Below are positions 25,999 to 34,925 of a DNA stretch of 64,000 nucleotides, in pieces. The DNA is from an uncultured Acidobacteriota bacterium (GTDB taxonomy: Bacteria; Acidobacteriota; Terriglobia; Bryobacterales; Bryobacteraceae), in contig CADEFM010000007.1 in the NCBI GenBank assembly GCA_902826605.1, positions 238,466 through 302,465 on the forward strand, written 5' to 3'. The translations under genes and the position numbers were made by a program. A model generated the notes under the pieces. It saw only the letters and a program-made list of their open reading frames with translations, had not been told where the DNA came from and made no database searches. Numbering within the stretch: the first letter of the stretch is position 1; the number at the start of each line of letters is the position of its first letter.

Positions 25999-28278
25999 AT
26001 GAAGTCTGACAGGAGACCACTGGCCATGATCCGGACCGGAATCGTCTGCCTTTGTTTGGCCCAAATTGCCGCTGCTCAAAAGAGCCACCACAGCTGGATG
26101 GAATATGCTGGAGGCCCAGATTCCTCCAAGTACGTGGAATTCAGTCAGATCAATAAGTCCAACGTTAAACAATTGCAAGTCGCCTGGAGCTACCCGGTGC
26201 GGGACGGCTCGGCCTATCTGTTCAATCCCGTGATCGTCGACAACGTCATGTACGTGCTGGCGAGGAACAGTTCGCTGGTGGCGCTCGATGCGACGACGGG
26301 CAAGGAGATCTGGGTACACGAGAACCTCCATGGCATCGCGCCCAGAGGCATCAACTACTGGGAGAGCAAGGACCGCTCTGACCAGCGTCTGATTTTTCAA
26401 ATCAACGACCACTTGCAGGAAATCGACGCGAAAACCGGCAAGTCGATTCTCAGCTTTGGGAAAGGCGGGCTGGTCAGCCTCAAAGAGGGATTGGGCCGCG
26501 ATCCCAGAACGATCCCACGCATACAGTCGAGCAATCCCGGCCGGATTTTTGAAAATCTGCTTATTCTCGGGTCGACGACCGGTGAGAATTACTTCGCCGC
26601 TCCCGGAGACTTGCGTGCTTTCGACGTGATCAACGGCGAGCAGGTATGGAGCTTCCACACCATTCCGCAACCCGGGGAGTTCGGCTATGAGACCTGGCCC
26701 AAGGATGCGTGGAAATACATCGGCGGGGTGAATACGTGGGGAGAAATCACGTTGGACCGCACTCGCGGAATCGCGTATTTCCCCACCGGATCGCCGACCT
26801 ACGATTACTACGGCGCGGACCGGAAGGGGGATAACCTGTTCGCCAATTGCCTGCTGGCTCTGGATGCGCGGACCGGCAAGCGGCTCTGGCACTTCCAGAT
26901 GGTCCATCACGATTTGTGGGATTACGACGCCACGGCGGCGCCGCAACTGGTGACGGTCAGGCACGACGGCAAGATGGTCGACGCGGTGGCGCAGGCGAGC
27001 AAGCAGGGCTTTCTGTATGTCTTCGACCGCGTGACGGGCAAGCCCCTGTGGCCTATTGAGGAGCGGCCCACGCCCAGGAGCGATGTACCCGGAGAGCAGA
27101 CCTCCGCCACGCAGCCCTTTCCCACCGCGCCTCCTCCGTTCACGCGGCAGAGGGTGATTCCGTCGGACGTGAATCCGTATCTGCTCACGAAGGAAGAGCG
27201 CGCGAATTGGAAAGACAGGATCGCCAGCGCGCGATCGGGACTGTTTATGCCGCCCTCGCTGCAGGCGGAAACCATCTCTATGCCCGGGGCGCGCGGTGGA
27301 GCCAACTGGGGCACCACCGCTTCCGTCCCCCCCAAAGGGCTGGTGTTTCTCTCCGCCCAGGATTGGCCCTCTGTGTACAAGCTGGATATCAATCCACCGT
27401 CTCCAGCGCCTGGCCCGGGTGGAGCGGTAAGCGGGCAGGCGGTGTATACGCAGATCTGCCAGGCTTGTCACGGCACGGATCGCGCCGGGTCCAACGCAGC
27501 TCCCTCGCTGGTTGGGGTCACACGGCGGCTGGGAGCGGCCGAACTGCGACGGATCGTGGTGACCGGTAAAAGCGAAATGCCGGCGTTCCCGAACCTTGAT
27601 GGTCGGCCAGTCGAGATGCTGTTCTCCTATCTGGGGGGGCTGGACAGCATGCCCGATGCCGGCCGCGGCGGAATTGGCCCGGAGCCGCCATCGTCGTTTG
27701 GAGGGCCCGTGGTGGCGTCAGGCGGAGCGCCCGGGGGCCTGGAAATCGCACCGGGACAACTGGGCGGCATGGTTGGGCCGGCTTATCCTCAAGGAATTGA
27801 AGTTCCACAGAATCGCTACTACACGGGGTATGGACTTAATTTCGCGCACTTGATCGGTCCTCCGTGGTCGTCCCTTGTGGCCTACGATTTGAACAAGGGG
27901 ACCATCGCCTGGAAAGTTCCGCTGGGCGACGACGCAGAAGCGGCGAAGGAAGGAGGGAAGAACACCGGCATGCTGGGGGGCGGAGAGCATCATGGCATGG
28001 TGGTCACCTCCACCGGCCTCCTTTTTATCGCCACGCGGGACGGCAAGGTGCGGGGGTTCGATCAGGACAACGGGCGCGTCCTGTGGACGGCGAATTTGCC
28101 CGGCGGATCGGAAGGGATTCCGGCGATGTACGAAGCGGGCGGGCGGCAGTATCTGGTGGTGCAGGCGTCTTCTTCTCTGATGTCGGGACGGCGCCCGGCA
28201 GGTCAACCCCCGGCGAGCGATCCAGCGGCGTATCCGGATCGCGGGTACGTGGTGTTCGCTTTGCCTTCCACGAAATAG
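25999..28278 (+). CDS. PQQ dehydrogenase with a cytochrome c domain inserted in the propeller
   Basis: A 759-residue secreted protein. ATG 25999 gives MKSDRRPLAMIRTGIVCLCL; ATG 26026 is an alternative with AGGAG ten bases upstream. The propeller begins with SWMEYAGGPDSSKYVEFSQI and holds the mGDH-like catalytic motif HHDLWDYDATAAP. A single c-type haem motif, CQACHGTDR (about residues 487-495), is followed by a candidate Met in GKSEMPAFPN. Propeller repeats then resume (LVAYDLNKGTIAWKVPLG, FDQDNGRVLWTANLPGG). The haem domain is therefore nested inside the propeller, between late blades, rather than appended. The same layout occurs at 57577. It probably passes electrons from PQQ to its own haem and on to a periplasmic acceptor. 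A copy of its last 80 bases lies at 31857. Confidence 0.9.
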   Translation: MKSDRRPLAMIRTGIVCLCLAQIAAAQKSHHSWMEYAGGPDSSKYVEFSQINKSNVKQLQVAWSYPVRDGSAYLFNPVIVDNVMYVLARNSSLVALDATTGKEIWVHENLHGIAPRGINYWESKDRSDQRLIFQINDHLQEIDAKTGKSILSFGKGGLVSLKEGLGRDPRTIPRIQSSNPGRIFENLLILGSTTGENYFAAPGDLRAFDVINGEQVWSFHTIPQPGEFGYETWPKDAWKYIGGVNTWGEITLDRTRGIAYFPTGSPTYDYYGADRKGDNLFANCLLALDARTGKRLWHFQMVHHDLWDYDATAAPQLVTVRHDGKMVDAVAQASKQGFLYVFDRVTGKPLWPIEERPTPRSDVPGEQTSATQPFPTAPPPFTRQRVIPSDVNPYLLTKEERANWKDRIASARSGLFMPPSLQAETISMPGARGGANWGTTASVPPKGLVFLSAQDWPSVYKLDINPPSPAPGPGGAVSGQAVYTQICQACHGTDRAGSNAAPSLVGVTRRLGAAELRRIVVTGKSEMPAFPNLDGRPVEMLFSYLGGLDSMPDAGRGGIGPEPPSSFGGPVVASGGAPGGLEIAPGQLGGMVGPAYPQGIEVPQNRYYTGYGLNFAHLIGPPWSSLVAYDLNKGTIAWKVPLGDDAEAAKEGGKNTGMLGGGEHHGMVVTSTGLLFIATRDGKVRGFDQDNGRVLWTANLPGGSEGIPAMYEAGGRQYLVVQASSSLMSGRRPAGQPPASDPAAYPDRGYVVFALPSTK

Positions 28279-28581
28279 ACGGGACCGTTGAGCCTCTCGC
28301 CGCTCAGCTAAGGCGCGCGGGCACTACCGAATTGTTTATGGCCGTCCAGCATGAGCCGAATCGGATCCTCATCGCCCACTCCCGCGGCAGAGGATCAGTA
28401 TGTGGATGCCAATCTACAATGGCACCTCAGTACGTTGGACCTGAATAAGCCACTTCCCGACCTCACACTCACTTACGGGAGTACACGCTGAGGAGACGCA
28501 AGAAACCGAGTTAGATGACTCGATTGAATGCCATCAGCGAGTCGGCAGCATATCAGCAGCGCGCGAGATTAGAGACTGGCC
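28279..28581. other. Intergenic region between convergent genes
   Basis: About 300 bases lie between the quinoprotein-cytochrome gene and the DUF2071 gene on the opposite strand. No gene, hairpin or repeat was recognised. Confidence 0.4.
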
Positions 28582-29313
28582 CTACGACACTCGCTCTACC
28601 AACCATGCCCGCACGTTCAGCGACTTCGCGAAATGAAGCGTTGCCGGTGGTCCCTTCATTTCGATTCCTAGCCAATCGCCCAGAGTGTTAACTTTCATTT
28701 TGGCCTCGGCTAGTTGGAGTGGCCAAGGCTCGTGGTTGATATCTCCTCTAAAGAGACGGCCCGCCGAGTCTGCCGCATAGAGGCAATAACGTTCCGTCAA
28801 CCAGAAATCCAAGGCTCCTGGTTTGGCTCGGTAGATAGGCCCGGTTGGGTAGTAAACGGCTGAAAAGGCGGCGCTCGTTGCGCCGCGGTGCGTGCGCATT
28901 GCGGAGTACTCCACGCGGTTGCCCGCGTAAGCAATTTCAAACTTCGCATCGAAATAGGGCAGATGAAACCAGCGCCGAGCCGCTCGAACGGCCAACTTTT
29001 GTCCGGCATCGAGACTGAAAAACCACACGCCGGGTTTACCGTCAATCTTCACGTAGGTTCGCAAATTGAGTTCCGGAAAAGCATGGAGACCGGGCAGAGG
29101 AGGAACTAGTCGGGGCGAAACACCTTCCATCGTGAACGGGACCGCGCCGACGTACGCGCAACCGTCATACTTGTCCAACTCCAAATCTCTGGGAATCAAT
29201 CTGCGCAGTACTGACGCATCTACCTTCCAATGCGCGAACAGTAAGTTGCACCAACGCATGCGAATTACCCAGGGGTACGACGGAACAGGCCACGGCCGGT
29301 GAACGGAGATCAT
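28582..29313 (-). CDS. DUF2071 (YqjF-like) protein
   Basis: A 243-residue protein of the YqjF/DUF2071 family. It contains RMRWCNLLFAHWKVD, YVGAVPFTMEGVSPRLVPPL and ELNLRTYVKIDGKPGVWFFS, which match this family's conserved blocks. ATG 29313 is chosen because it overlaps the TGA of the upstream DCC gene (ATGA), a common coupling arrangement; the longer frame to 29334 would add seven residues. The role of the family is unknown; it is often next to DCC (DUF393) thiol proteins, as here, so the pair may act together. Confidence 0.85.
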   Translation of the reverse strand: MISVHRPWPVPSYPWVIRMRWCNLLFAHWKVDASVLRRLIPRDLELDKYDGCAYVGAVPFTMEGVSPRLVPPLPGLHAFPELNLRTYVKIDGKPGVWFFSLDAGQKLAVRAARRWFHLPYFDAKFEIAYAGNRVEYSAMRTHRGATSAAFSAVYYPTGPIYRAKPGALDFWLTERYCLYAADSAGRLFRGDINHEPWPLQLAEAKMKVNTLGDWLGIEMKGPPATLHFAKSLNVRAWLVERVS

Positions 29314-29750
29314 GACAAGAATCGGGCTTTCCATTCTGGTTTCGGCAGAACGCAGAACTCATCTCGTCCAAATAGACGGTAGCGGTGCCGAGCGACCATG
29401 CGATAGCTACTCGCGAGGATGGGCTGGGGTAGCCAAGACACGATCCTGGCGAGCCATCGCCAAGGTGGAGTCAACTGCGAAAGTATCCGGATAACGGCGA
29501 TTTCGGCATAGACTACTTCGCCCTTGTCCACCAAGGCAATACTTTCGAGATGATCACGGCCTAGACGTTGCAGAGAAAAATGAGATTGCAGGGGAGCGAA
29601 GGCGAATCGCCCAGGGGGGTCGCGTCTAAGGACGAATTGAACGAAGCCGTTGCATAGATGGCAAACACCGTCGAACAAGATTACTGGTCCGCTCGATCCG
29701 TCGGCGTCACCCCTCACATCCCATATTATCCGCCCCGTGCCTGTTAACAT
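29310..29750 (-). CDS. Thiol-disulfide oxidoreductase, DCC family (DUF393)
   Basis: A 146-residue protein with the family motif FDGVCHLCNGF (about residues 26-36; CxxC within DGVCHLC) and the typical RDPPGRFAFAPLQS and LPQPILASSYRMVARHRYRL blocks. It is a thioredoxin-like small redox protein of uncertain partner. Its TGA overlaps the start of the DUF2071 gene. The palindromic site at 29743 sits across its start codon, which may affect expression. Confidence 0.85.
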   Translation of the reverse strand: MLTGTGRIIWDVRGDADGSSGPVILFDGVCHLCNGFVQFVLRRDPPGRFAFAPLQSHFSLQRLGRDHLESIALVDKGEVVYAEIAVIRILSQLTPPWRWLARIVSWLPQPILASSYRMVARHRYRLFGRDEFCVLPKPEWKARFLS

Positions 29751-29774
29751 TCTATATCGGTAGCTATCGGTAGC
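29743..29774 (+). repeat. Diverged intergenic site plus tandem TATCGGTAGC
   Basis: GTTAACATTCTATATCGG resembles the 18-bp sites (GTTAAC at left, ATATCGG at right). It runs into two perfect tandem copies of TATCGGTAGC (29755-29764 and 29765-29774). It lies at the start codon of the DCC gene. Confidence 0.35.
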
Positions 29775-29959
29775 TATGGATCGATTGTCGATGGTGATCT
29801 CATGCGGAGACAGGTTCAGTTCGGGATATTCTCTGCGTGCTCGCGAGAGCGCTCACCGAGTTCCAGCAGATAAACAGCGCTGATGTCTTGATCAAGAGTG
29901 GTGGGGAGCATGAGTCCTTACGTAAATCTTCCCCGGATCCCGGTTCTGTTCCTGTCAAA

Positions 29960-31804
29960 CTACGGAATATTCATCCGCTCCAAGACCGCTCCTCCCGCAG
30001 GCAGTGGAGTATTGCCGGCACTCGCTCCGTTGGTTTCGAGGAGATAGGCGACGATGTTCGCGTAGGTCGCATCTGGAAGCGAAGCCGGCGATGCGGGAGG
30101 CATCGTTCTCGCCTTGTCGTAGAGCGATTTTACCGTCTGGCCCGACCACAGTCCTTTGAAAGATTCACCAGCGAGCGGCGGGGCGAATGTGCCATTTGTT
30201 AAGGTGTTGCCGTGGCACGCGGCGCAGTTCGCGTTGTAAGCGGTACGCCCTTCAGCCGCTTGCACGGCCGCAAACTGAGGAGGAGGTCCCGCTGGCTTGG
30301 CCGCCGCCACGGATTTCGGCGCTGAGGGCTTCGGCGCCTCCGTCACTGGAACCCCAGTCCCTTCACCGGTATACGTGAATACCAGGATTGCGCCTCGATC
30401 TTGCATCTGCTGGGTAGCCCCGCCTGCCATCGATTCCGCCTGGCCATCGGGATCGGCCGCGATATACAACGTCCTGCCATCCGGGTTCACAGCGGTGTCG
30501 CGGTAGCGATTGTCGGATTGAAAGTAACGGCTCATGGGACCCGTCACAGTCTGGCCATCCGCCGCGAGAGGCGCCACGTAGAGCGATCCCCGCTTGAGCG
30601 TAGTGACAAACAGCACGTGATCCCAACCCGGTATTCCGGATTGCTTCGGCCCGTAATATTCGACACTCGAAGCGCCCACCGTTGGCCAACAGATGAAGTC
30701 GTTCCCGCGGCAAACGGGGTCCTGAAAGTTGTAACCTGCCGGCACGGTGAACATTGTTGCGATGGGTTCGGCAAAGGGCTTGGTGAAGGCGGACTCCGGC
30801 TCGCGCGGAACGCTGGCTGGAATCGCGATATCGCTGAACCGGATCTGAGAGCATGGAGTGCTCGATTCGGCCCAACGAGCGTATTCGTACGCCTTGCCAT
30901 CCTTGAAACCCGCGACGTGCGGCCAGCCGTAGTTGGCGCCCGGTTTCAATATGTTGATTTCGTCGTCTGTCTTGGGGCCATGTTCCGACGAGTACACCGT
31001 ACCATCGGGCCCGAAGTCGAGCCCTTGCGGATTGCGATGTCCGTAAGTGAAGGTGTGACTGCGCACCCCGTTGATGACCGGGTTGTCCGCGGGTATCGAG
31101 CCGTCCAGATTCAAGCGCAGCGACTTACCCACGTAGGCGATGTAGTTCGACTCCGACAGCTCCTCTTGCGTGGGCAGGCGCTGGGATTGAATCGGCGTGC
31201 AATAGTTCCCGAGCTGATCGTTGCCTTGGTCACCCTTCGTCATATAGAGCTTGCGATCGGGACCGATTTTCAAACGGCCGGCCTGATGATCGTTGCCCGC
31301 CGGCATACCCGCGATTAGGTTCACGGGACTCGAAAGCGTGCCGCTCGCGGCGCTGTAGGTCAACCTGACAATCTTCGTGTACAGGAAATGATACGGGCTG
31401 CGCGGGTCGGCGAATTCGGGATTCGGGCCCCTCGCTTGGTCTATGTAGCTGTAGGCGGCGTAGACGAAGTCGTTGCCCGTGCCCTTCAACAATTCAGGAT
31501 GAAGCGCCAAGCCAAGCAATCCGTCTTGAGCGCCGGGAGCAGACACCTCGTCGATGGTGATCGCCACAGTCCGTTGGCCGCTCGAAGGGTTCACGCGCGT
31601 GATGCGCTTGCCCGTGCGCTCGGTAACCCAGAGCATGTTGTCTGGTCCCCAGGTGATTTCCCACGGACCCGCGAGACCCGACGTGAGCACCGATTTCGAA
31701 AACTGCTTGGTTCCGCGGATAACCGATTCCGGTCCACTCTGCGCAGCCAGGCCGCCCGGGAACAGGGCGAGTATCGTGATTCCTGCCAAATCAAAGCGGT
31801 TCAT
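29960..31804 (-). CDS. PQQ-dependent sugar dehydrogenase (sorbosone type) fused to C-terminal cytochrome c
   Basis: A 614-residue protein. ATG 31804 follows GGGAGAGAAT; the signal peptide is MNRFDLAGITILALFPGG. The N-terminal 450 residues have the six-bladed soluble-GDH/sorbosone fold: GPWEITWGPDNMLWVTERTG, LLGLALHPE, YGHRNPQGLDFGPDGTVYSS, EHGPKTDDEINILKPGANYG. A Pro/Ala-rich linker follows, then a c-type domain with CAACH at about residues 527-531 and candidate Met in KARTMPPASP. So sugar oxidation and electron transfer are on one chain, unlike the haem-free relative at 12402. It would donate electrons to a periplasmic acceptor. Confidence 0.9.
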   Translation of the reverse strand: MNRFDLAGITILALFPGGLAAQSGPESVIRGTKQFSKSVLTSGLAGPWEITWGPDNMLWVTERTGKRITRVNPSSGQRTVAITIDEVSAPGAQDGLLGLALHPELLKGTGNDFVYAAYSYIDQARGPNPEFADPRSPYHFLYTKIVRLTYSAASGTLSSPVNLIAGMPAGNDHQAGRLKIGPDRKLYMTKGDQGNDQLGNYCTPIQSQRLPTQEELSESNYIAYVGKSLRLNLDGSIPADNPVINGVRSHTFTYGHRNPQGLDFGPDGTVYSSEHGPKTDDEINILKPGANYGWPHVAGFKDGKAYEYARWAESSTPCSQIRFSDIAIPASVPREPESAFTKPFAEPIATMFTVPAGYNFQDPVCRGNDFICWPTVGASSVEYYGPKQSGIPGWDHVLFVTTLKRGSLYVAPLAADGQTVTGPMSRYFQSDNRYRDTAVNPDGRTLYIAADPDGQAESMAGGATQQMQDRGAILVFTYTGEGTGVPVTEAPKPSAPKSVAAAKPAGPPPQFAAVQAAEGRTAYNANCAACHGNTLTNGTFAPPLAGESFKGLWSGQTVKSLYDKARTMPPASPASLPDATYANIVAYLLETNGASAGNTPLPAGGAVLERMNIP

Positions 31805-31856
31805 ATTCTCTCCCATCTGTAGCCCCAGCGCTCTCAGCATTGGACTAGTTCGCGTC

Positions 31857-31938
31857 GGCAGGTCAACCCCCGGCGGGCAATCCAGCGGCGAATCCGGATC
31901 GCGGGTACGTGGTGTTCGCCTTGCATTCTAAGAAATAG
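31857..31938 (+). pseudogene. 3'-end fragment of a quinoprotein-cytochrome gene
   Basis: The stretch GGCAGGTCAACCCCCGGCG to AAGAAATAG nearly copies the last 80 bases of the gene at 25999 (28198-28278). It translates in frame to AGQPPAGNPAANPDRGYVVF then ALHSKK and a stop, against AGQPPASDPAAYPDRGYVVF and ALPSTK in the intact gene. Nothing upstream belongs to the same gene. This is a relic of a paralogue whose 5' part was deleted, joined to the upstream region of the cyclase gene. Confidence 0.75.
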
Positions 31939-32222
31939 CGTAAACCAAAGCCCAAGAACCACAGTACGGTGGCAAGTGCCGCGTTAGGGATTGTATGGTC
32001 GGCGATTCGGAAGTTACTTCTAACCACGTTGCCGCTGGTAGGCCGGAAACGGTATTCGAGGACGCTACCCTCGGCGCGCGGAGGCCCCATCTTGAACTCG
32101 TTCCCCCGCGCCCGGCGCCAACTCCGGAGAACGCCCAGGCGCCGTCCGCCGTGGGATCGAATAAACTAAACTGCATCGAGAGGACCGCGGATTTAGCGCC
32201 CGGTCCACCCAGAGGAGCGTAC

Positions 32223-33230
32223 ATGAGAATCCCTGTAATTGGTTTGATCGTTTTGATAATGACAGTTTCCGCTCCGGACGGACGGAGCCAGAGCAATACA
32301 CGCCCGACTATTGCCAACGAAGAGGACTTCCGCCGCGCGATGAAGGAGCTTTCCAACTGGGGGCGATGGGGAAATGACGACGAACTCGGCGCGGCCAATC
32401 TGATCACACCGGCGAAACGGAAACAGGCCGTGGCCCTAGCCAAGGAAGGCCTGCCCGTTTCACTCGCGCACGATATCGTACAGGAAAAAGCCGCAGATGC
32501 GCCGAATATATTGGAGCGGGTTCTGGGTCCGGTGAGTCCCGCAGGCACAGGTGATCGATACCAGTACACGGGCACGTATCATGGCATAGTTCATAGTCAT
32601 CTCGATGCCGTGGACTGTCACATGATGGTGGACGGCAAGGGCTACAACGGGCGGGCGATGGAAGATATTGTGGCCGCAGGCGGCTGCCCGAAAGGGAATA
32701 TCAACGTGTTGAAGGATGGAATTGTGACGCGGGCCGTCCTATTCGATGCGACTCGCCTTCCCGGGAAGGCCACACCTCAAGGGTGGCTGGAGCCAGGGAC
32801 TGCCATCAATCGAGAAGACCTTGAGGCTTTGGAAAAATTGGAGCACGTGAAAGTGTCGCCGGGCGATGTCATCCTTCTCTATACGGGCCGTTGGAAGCGG
32901 CGTGCCGCGCTCGGCGCTTGGCCGAGGGAAACGGGGTTTGCTGGCTATCACGCCGATGTTGCCTACTTCATAAAGGAACGCGGCGTTTCTTTCATCGGAG
33001 GCGACGGGCCGAATGACGTGATACCCACTGGTTTGCCGGCATCTGTACCCAATCCTCTGCATCGATTGGCGCTGGTTGCCATGGGCGTTAGTATTTTCGA
33101 CAATCTCGATTTCGAACGAGCGGTCGAGCAGGCAAGGCGGCTGAATCGTTATGAGTTCTTGTTCTCGGCGGCTCCGCTACGGATTGCACTGGGCACGGGC
33201 TCTCCGCTCAATCCGTTGGCAATTTTCTAA
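32223..33230 (+). CDS. Secreted cyclase family protein (kynurenine-formamidase-like)
   Basis: A 335-residue protein. ATG 32223 has AGAGGAG upstream and gives the signal peptide MRIPVIGLIVLIMTVSAPDG; the open frame further upstream is non-coding. It holds the cyclase motif GIVHSHLDAVDCHMMVDGKG, where the HxxxD/H residues would bind a divalent metal, and HADVAYFIKERGVSFIGGDG near the C-terminus. The family includes kynurenine formamidase and lactone or amide hydrolases. Substrate unknown. It has no obvious partner gene. Confidence 0.87.
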   Translation: MRIPVIGLIVLIMTVSAPDGRSQSNTRPTIANEEDFRRAMKELSNWGRWGNDDELGAANLITPAKRKQAVALAKEGLPVSLAHDIVQEKAADAPNILERVLGPVSPAGTGDRYQYTGTYHGIVHSHLDAVDCHMMVDGKGYNGRAMEDIVAAGGCPKGNINVLKDGIVTRAVLFDATRLPGKATPQGWLEPGTAINREDLEALEKLEHVKVSPGDVILLYTGRWKRRAALGAWPRETGFAGYHADVAYFIKERGVSFIGGDGPNDVIPTGLPASVPNPLHRLALVAMGVSIFDNLDFERAVEQARRLNRYEFLFSAAPLRIALGTGSPLNPLAIF

Positions 33231-33384
33231 GCAAGCAAGACGACCTGGGCCGCGTCTTTCTCGTTCTCGCCGAGGTATTCGATCACATCGGCCTCCGGAA
33301 TCTCCGGCTCCCGCCAAGCGCCTGATCTCAAGAACCGGGAGCGGCCGTGGTATGCGGTTGAGTGCTCAGACACGCTCCCAAGAA

Positions 33385-34548
33385 TCAACGTGCGCCAGCA
33401 GCGGGACGCGGTAGAGGGCGGTACGCGATACCATCGGCCGAAGCCGCGCCGATCCAAAGGGTGTCGCCCATCACTACGCCGGTCGCGACCACGGAAACCG
33501 CCGGATTGGGCTCCGCATAGGTCAGAATGATCCACGCCATTGTCTTGGCATCGAATTGAGCGACCACATAACCGCGATGACAGCTGGTCAGGACTGGATT
33601 GTCCACTACCGCAAGTCGCGTGCCCCCGCAGACTGGTTCGTCATACATCGGGCCCGCTGCGATGAGCCGGTCACCGCTCCAGCGCAAATTATCAGGCATG
33701 AATCCGGGCGCCTGCGATTGGCGCAACGGCTTCCGCGGGTTCTGGCGCGAGAAGACGACAACCGTATGCGTACCGAACGAGACAACGTAGAATTCTTTTT
33801 CATCGAGCGAGATCTCGATACCATTGTTGCCGGCAAGCTGCGTTCCCGGAATCACACGGAATGAATCTGTGCCGGGTTTCCACTCGACTACATCGCCCGT
33901 GGGTTCGCCCCTGAGCCGCTGTGCATTGGTTGTACCTGGACGCTGCGGAACGGTTGCGATGATGGTGCCATCCGAGAAAGCTGCAACAGAGTTCGCCGCC
34001 ACGCGGCTCGCTGTCGCCTGAGAGCCGAGGTTGGTATAAGCCTTGTTTCCTTCGGGCATGGGAACGCACCCGGTCCAGGTCAAGGAGGGCTGCGAGCCCG
34101 TCACCTCGATGGTGAAAACCTGAATGCTTTCCAGGGCCCCATGGCTGACAACATAGAGCATGTACGGTCCCGCCGCTTGTGCGCGACGCAAATAGAGGCC
34201 ATGCGCGATGAAGGTTGTGGCTTCCGGCGGCGCCGGGCAATTCGGAAACAACTTCTTGTCAGGACGCTGCTGTGCGGATTGGCCAGTGTAGAAAGGCCGT
34301 GCCGTCTTGGCATCGGTATCCACTAGCTTGATTCCGGCACCGCTCTTTGTTCCACTTGCGATGAGCCAGCGTGTGCCCGGAATAGGAACCAGATCTTCAG
34401 GATTCTGAGCGCCACATACGAAATTCAATCCGTTCGTAGGCGCACAGGACGCCGTAGTCTGAGGCGGTTGGGTCTGAGCAAGAAGCGGCGATAAACATGT
34501 TGCGGCGGCAAGCAACGCCGATGCTGCGATTGTGCGTAAAGTATTCAT
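33385..34548 (-). CDS. Secreted beta-propeller protein (SMP-30/arylesterase-like)
   Basis: A 387-residue protein. ATG 34548 is chosen for its signal peptide (MNTLRTIAASALLAAATCLS); the frame extends 16 codons further upstream without a typical start. Repeated segments such as NPEDLVPIPGTRWLIASGT, LAGNNGIEISLDEKEFYVVS and APGFMPDNLRWSGDRLIAAG suggest a six-bladed gluconolactonase/paraoxonase-type propeller. The NNGIEIS motif resembles the metal-binding Asn region of that fold. Four to six Cys residues may form disulfides. Function is not established; a periplasmic lactonase is a guess. Confidence 0.7.
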   Translation of the reverse strand: MNTLRTIAASALLAAATCLSPLLAQTQPPQTTASCAPTNGLNFVCGAQNPEDLVPIPGTRWLIASGTKSGAGIKLVDTDAKTARPFYTGQSAQQRPDKKLFPNCPAPPEATTFIAHGLYLRRAQAAGPYMLYVVSHGALESIQVFTIEVTGSQPSLTWTGCVPMPEGNKAYTNLGSQATASRVAANSVAAFSDGTIIATVPQRPGTTNAQRLRGEPTGDVVEWKPGTDSFRVIPGTQLAGNNGIEISLDEKEFYVVSFGTHTVVVFSRQNPRKPLRQSQAPGFMPDNLRWSGDRLIAAGPMYDEPVCGGTRLAVVDNPVLTSCHRGYVVAQFDAKTMAWIILTYAEPNPAVSVVATGVVMGDTLWIGAASADGIAYRPLPRPAAGAR

Positions 34549-34925
34549 CGGACCCCCATCCGTCGGGCAAATACAATTTACCACGTGATCTTCCAACTGA
34601 GCTTTTCCGGCGAGCTACGGCGGAAAGTGCCTACGGGAATCAGCTGCATTACGCGCATCCCTGTGAATCTTCGATAGTCTCGTTCTGGAGAGTTGCCCGG
34701 ATAGTCCCCTATTGTCGGCAACTTGGACGTTACCGGCTTCGGTGCCCGCGCATTTCTGATATCCCGGAAATGCAATCCGCGTACTCTGGATCGAGCTTCA
34801 TCAGACGTGCGTTGCGACTGCAGCCGTTCGCATCGGACCAGCGTTGAACCGGACCTCCGAACAGGTCGGCTACGATATCACTCGCCTTGTTGCAGGTCCT
34901 TGCGCACAACGAGCCTTACGCTCCG
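34549..34925. other. Intergenic region, nothing recognised
   Basis: About 380 bases upstream of the SMP-30-like gene, reaching the 3' end of the DinB-like gene on the same strand. One minus-strand frame ends GTFRRSSPEKLSWKITW but has no start or family support, so I left it out. No tRNA or strong hairpin is visible. Confidence 0.35.

Noticed and set aside
25981..27471. A 496-codon open frame on the minus strand opposite the quinoprotein-cytochrome gene
   Set aside because: Shadow of the quinoprotein; no domain and no credible start.
33227..33390. Minus-strand frame ending WREPEIPEADVIEYLGENEK, overlapping the 3' end of the SMP-30-like gene
   Set aside because: The ending looks protein-like, but there is no start, no recognised family and it conflicts with the larger gene. 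It could be a relic; not supported.
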